Source of the DNA: Schizophyllum amplum
Taxonomy: Eukaryota; Basidiomycota; Agaricomycetes; Agaricales; Schizophyllaceae
Length of the DNA stretch: 64,000 bases
Direction of reading: 5' to 3'
Assembly: GCA_007026445.1 (NCBI GenBank)
Contig: VDMD01000015.1
Coordinates: 186,001 to 250,000 of the forward strand
The notes under the pieces were generated by a model, which was given only the letters and a program-made list of their open reading frames with translations, did not search any database and was not told the DNA's origin. How positions within the stretch are numbered: position 1 is the first letter of the stretch; each line of letters starts with the position of its first letter. The position numbers were made by a program, and so were the translations under genes. Below are positions 63,894 through 64,000 of the stretch, one piece after another.

Positions 63894-64000
63894 TCCGGCC
63901 TATATCTTATCTGTATCCATATAGTCACTGTAATAGCACGCCACGCCACACGCATATTAGTCGACGAGAAGTAAAGAGGCTAGAATACTGTTACAGGAGA

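Overview
The window looks like nuclear DNA of a filamentous basidiomycete, most likely an Agaricomycete. Genes are dense and split by introns of roughly 40-90 nt with GTRNGT donors and CAG or TAG acceptors. Recognisable orthologues (SF3A1/PRP21, NDC80, UBC6, MOG1, CMS1, mitoribosomal mS37 and mL60, ABD1) have fungal gene structures, and a DUF7330-like and a DUF6699-like protein typical of mushroom-forming fungi are present. I cannot name the species. All exon models come from reading splice sites by eye. Each was checked by requiring the summed exon lengths to divide by three, and one model (3956-6788) fails that test by one base.

Layout. 1-9051 is a head-to-tail array of four minus-strand genes (the first cut by the window edge). 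Each joins an N-terminal NYN (PIN-like nuclease) domain to a variable number of C-terminal repeats that resemble OST-HTH/LOTUS domains, the combination known from MARF1/limkain b1. Two more members lie at 16515-19350 (+) and 30738-34395 (-), giving six in 35 kb. All six share two intron positions inside the NYN domain. Between and after them are housekeeping genes: mS37 and UBC6 (9.3-11.1 kb), SF3A1 (13.7-16.3), NDC80 (21.0-23.3), a kinase-like protein that has lost catalytic residues (23.4-24.7), a membrane-anchored ERI1-type exonuclease (25.7-27.1), CMS1 (27.2-28.3), a cytochrome b5-like protein (28.7-29.6), mL60 (29.7-30.2) and MOG1 (34.8-35.5).

36763-53640 is a 16.9-kb, nearly pristine Ty3/gypsy-type LTR retrotransposon. 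Its 1288-bp LTRs differ at one base. It sits inside an older 0.4-kb element with inverted repeats. It is unusually long: the gag-protease ORF has a 1.4-kb-residue C-terminal extension with a second zinc knuckle, the pol ORF starts with three hydrophobic segments, and pol ends in about 500 residues I cannot assign.

54.4-64 kb returns to genes: a DUF6699-like protein, a MIT-like/coiled-coil protein (possibly Atg38/NRBF2-like), a hypothetical protein, a DUF7330-like protein and the mRNA cap methyltransferase ABD1.

Several genes act on RNA (six NYN-LOTUS proteins, ERI1, SF3A1, CMS1, cap methyltransferase). Apart from the NYN-LOTUS expansion, I see no evidence that they form a coordinated cluster. 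The candidate undescribed system is the NYN-LOTUS family, a plausible set of RNA-guided or RNA-binding nucleases diversified by tandem duplication.
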